The position numbers were made by a program, and so were the translations under genes. A stretch of DNA of 7,085 nt from JASFHF01 sp050123375 (GTDB lineage Bacteria > Pseudomonadota > Gammaproteobacteria > UBA12402). The stretch is taken from contig JASFHF010000058.1 of assembly GCA_050123375.1 (NCBI GenBank), positions 1-7,085 of the forward strand, given 5' to 3'. The notes below the pieces were generated by a model that saw only the letters and a list, made by a program, of their open reading frames with translations, did not search any database and was not told where the DNA came from. This document shows positions 6,761 to 7,085 of the stretch, one piece after another. How positions within the stretch are numbered: position 1 is the first letter of the stretch; the number at the start of each line of letters is the position of its first letter.

Positions 6761-7085
6761 TCATATAAATAACTCCCTGCTTTTAATTCGTTTATTTCCC
6801 AACAACGGTTGCAAAGACAAACGCATTAGTCTTTTTGCATCACGCAGCACTTGCGCTTCTGCAAAATCGTCATCAGCAATTTTTAGCAAGACCTCACCAC
6901 GAAAAACTGATTCATTGGATTTTGTCTGTACCTGACTAAACCCTTCTTGTGGAACAAACAAATAATATTGGTCCGCGCTAATTGGAATATCGGTATGTGC
7001 CTCATAACTTAACTGTAGTGCGTAGCCTAATTCGTGTAGTAAATGTTTTTCAAATTTACGCAATGCTGGTTCAGTTATATCCGCA
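6761..7085 (-). CDS. recO: DNA repair protein RecO, C-terminal part (5' end beyond the window)
   Basis: RecO works with RecR (and RecF) to displace SSB, anneal strands and load RecA in gap repair. The visible 107 residues are the C-terminal helical domain. LRKFEKHLLHELGYALQL, the YYLFVPQEGF segment, FRGEVLLKI and the AKRLMRLSLQPLLGNKRIKSRELF ending follow the family pattern in order. The frame stays open to the window edge (ADITEPA before LRKFE), so the N-terminal OB-fold domain lies outside. The protein stops at RELFI, whereas E. coli RecO continues about a dozen residues past the equivalent SRDLF. The last Ile and the TGA stop (6761-6763) lie in the right inverted repeat of the adjacent element, so the native tail was probably replaced. 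Function is likely kept, because the lost tail is short. Confidence 0.9.
   Translation of the reverse strand, partial: ADITEPALRKFEKHLLHELGYALQLSYEAHTDIPISADQYYLFVPQEGFSQVQTKSNESVFRGEVLLKIADDDFAEAQVLRDAKRLMRLSLQPLLGNKRIKSRELFI

Larger units (their letters stand above)
6562..6767. mobile_element. 206-bp MITE-like element with perfect 20-bp terminal inverted repeats
   Basis: TATATGACTTACGCAAAAAG (6562-6581) recurs as its exact reverse complement at 6748-6767. The outer bases are TA at both ends, which would fit a TA target duplication as in IS630/Tc1-type insertion. The 166-bp interior has no credible gene and carries several hairpins. The element fills the gap between the convergent hpt and recO genes and supplies the recO stop codon. 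A non-autonomous transposon derivative is the best reading. A structured bidirectional terminator or another intergenic repeat family is the alternative. No transposase is in the window. Confidence 0.65.

Noticed and set aside
6711..6935. Open frame on the + strand across the right inverted repeat and recO
   Set aside because: It is antisense to recO, whose family pattern is clear.
1..7085. tRNA, rRNA, CRISPR array or riboswitch
   Set aside because: No cloverleaf, regularly spaced direct repeats, rRNA-like sequence or known riboswitch core was seen on either strand.

Overview
The window looks like a chromosomal accessory locus of a host-associated gammaproteobacterium, most likely of the Legionellales type (Legionella, Coxiella, Berkiella or relatives). 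This rests on four observations: a very large AT-rich gene with eukaryotic-type tandem U-box/RING-like domains; a PmrA-box-like direct repeat just upstream of it; a Glu-rich C-terminal tail like those of Dot/Icm substrates; and a downstream Hpt protein whose core resembles the Hpt domain of BarA/LetS-type kinases. No 16S or other taxonomic marker is present, so the placement is an inference.

Layout. Positions 1-171 hold no supportable gene. They contain a long imperfect hairpin followed by a T-rich run (42-117), a CTTAAG-N5-CTTAAG direct repeat (133-149) and a candidate -10 (160-165). Positions 193-4965 (+) encode a 1590-residue protein: two N-terminal U-box/RING-like domains, then about 1400 residues of apparently helical sequence with an internal tandem duplication of about 275-283 residues (nt 1081-1905 and 1906-2754). 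Positions 4951-6141 (-) encode a GT4-type glycosyltransferase whose 3' end overlaps the large gene tail to tail by 15 bp. Positions 6209-6559 (+) encode a stand-alone Hpt phosphotransfer protein with its own promoter-like sequence. Positions 6562-6767 form a 206-bp non-coding element bounded by perfect 20-bp inverted repeats and full of hairpins, probably a MITE-like element. Positions 6761-7085 (-) encode the C-terminal part of RecO, cut by the window end, with its stop codon inside the element's right inverted repeat.

How the parts may work together. The best candidate for an undescribed system is the large protein: a putative secreted, PmrA-controlled E3 ubiquitin-ligase-like effector with two RING/U-box modules on a helical scaffold. 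The glycosyltransferase, the Hpt protein and RecO look like ordinary bacterial genes with higher GC, with no obvious functional link to the effector. The Hpt protein could feed a GacS/LetS-type phosphorelay, which in Legionella controls effector expression, but nothing here shows that link directly.
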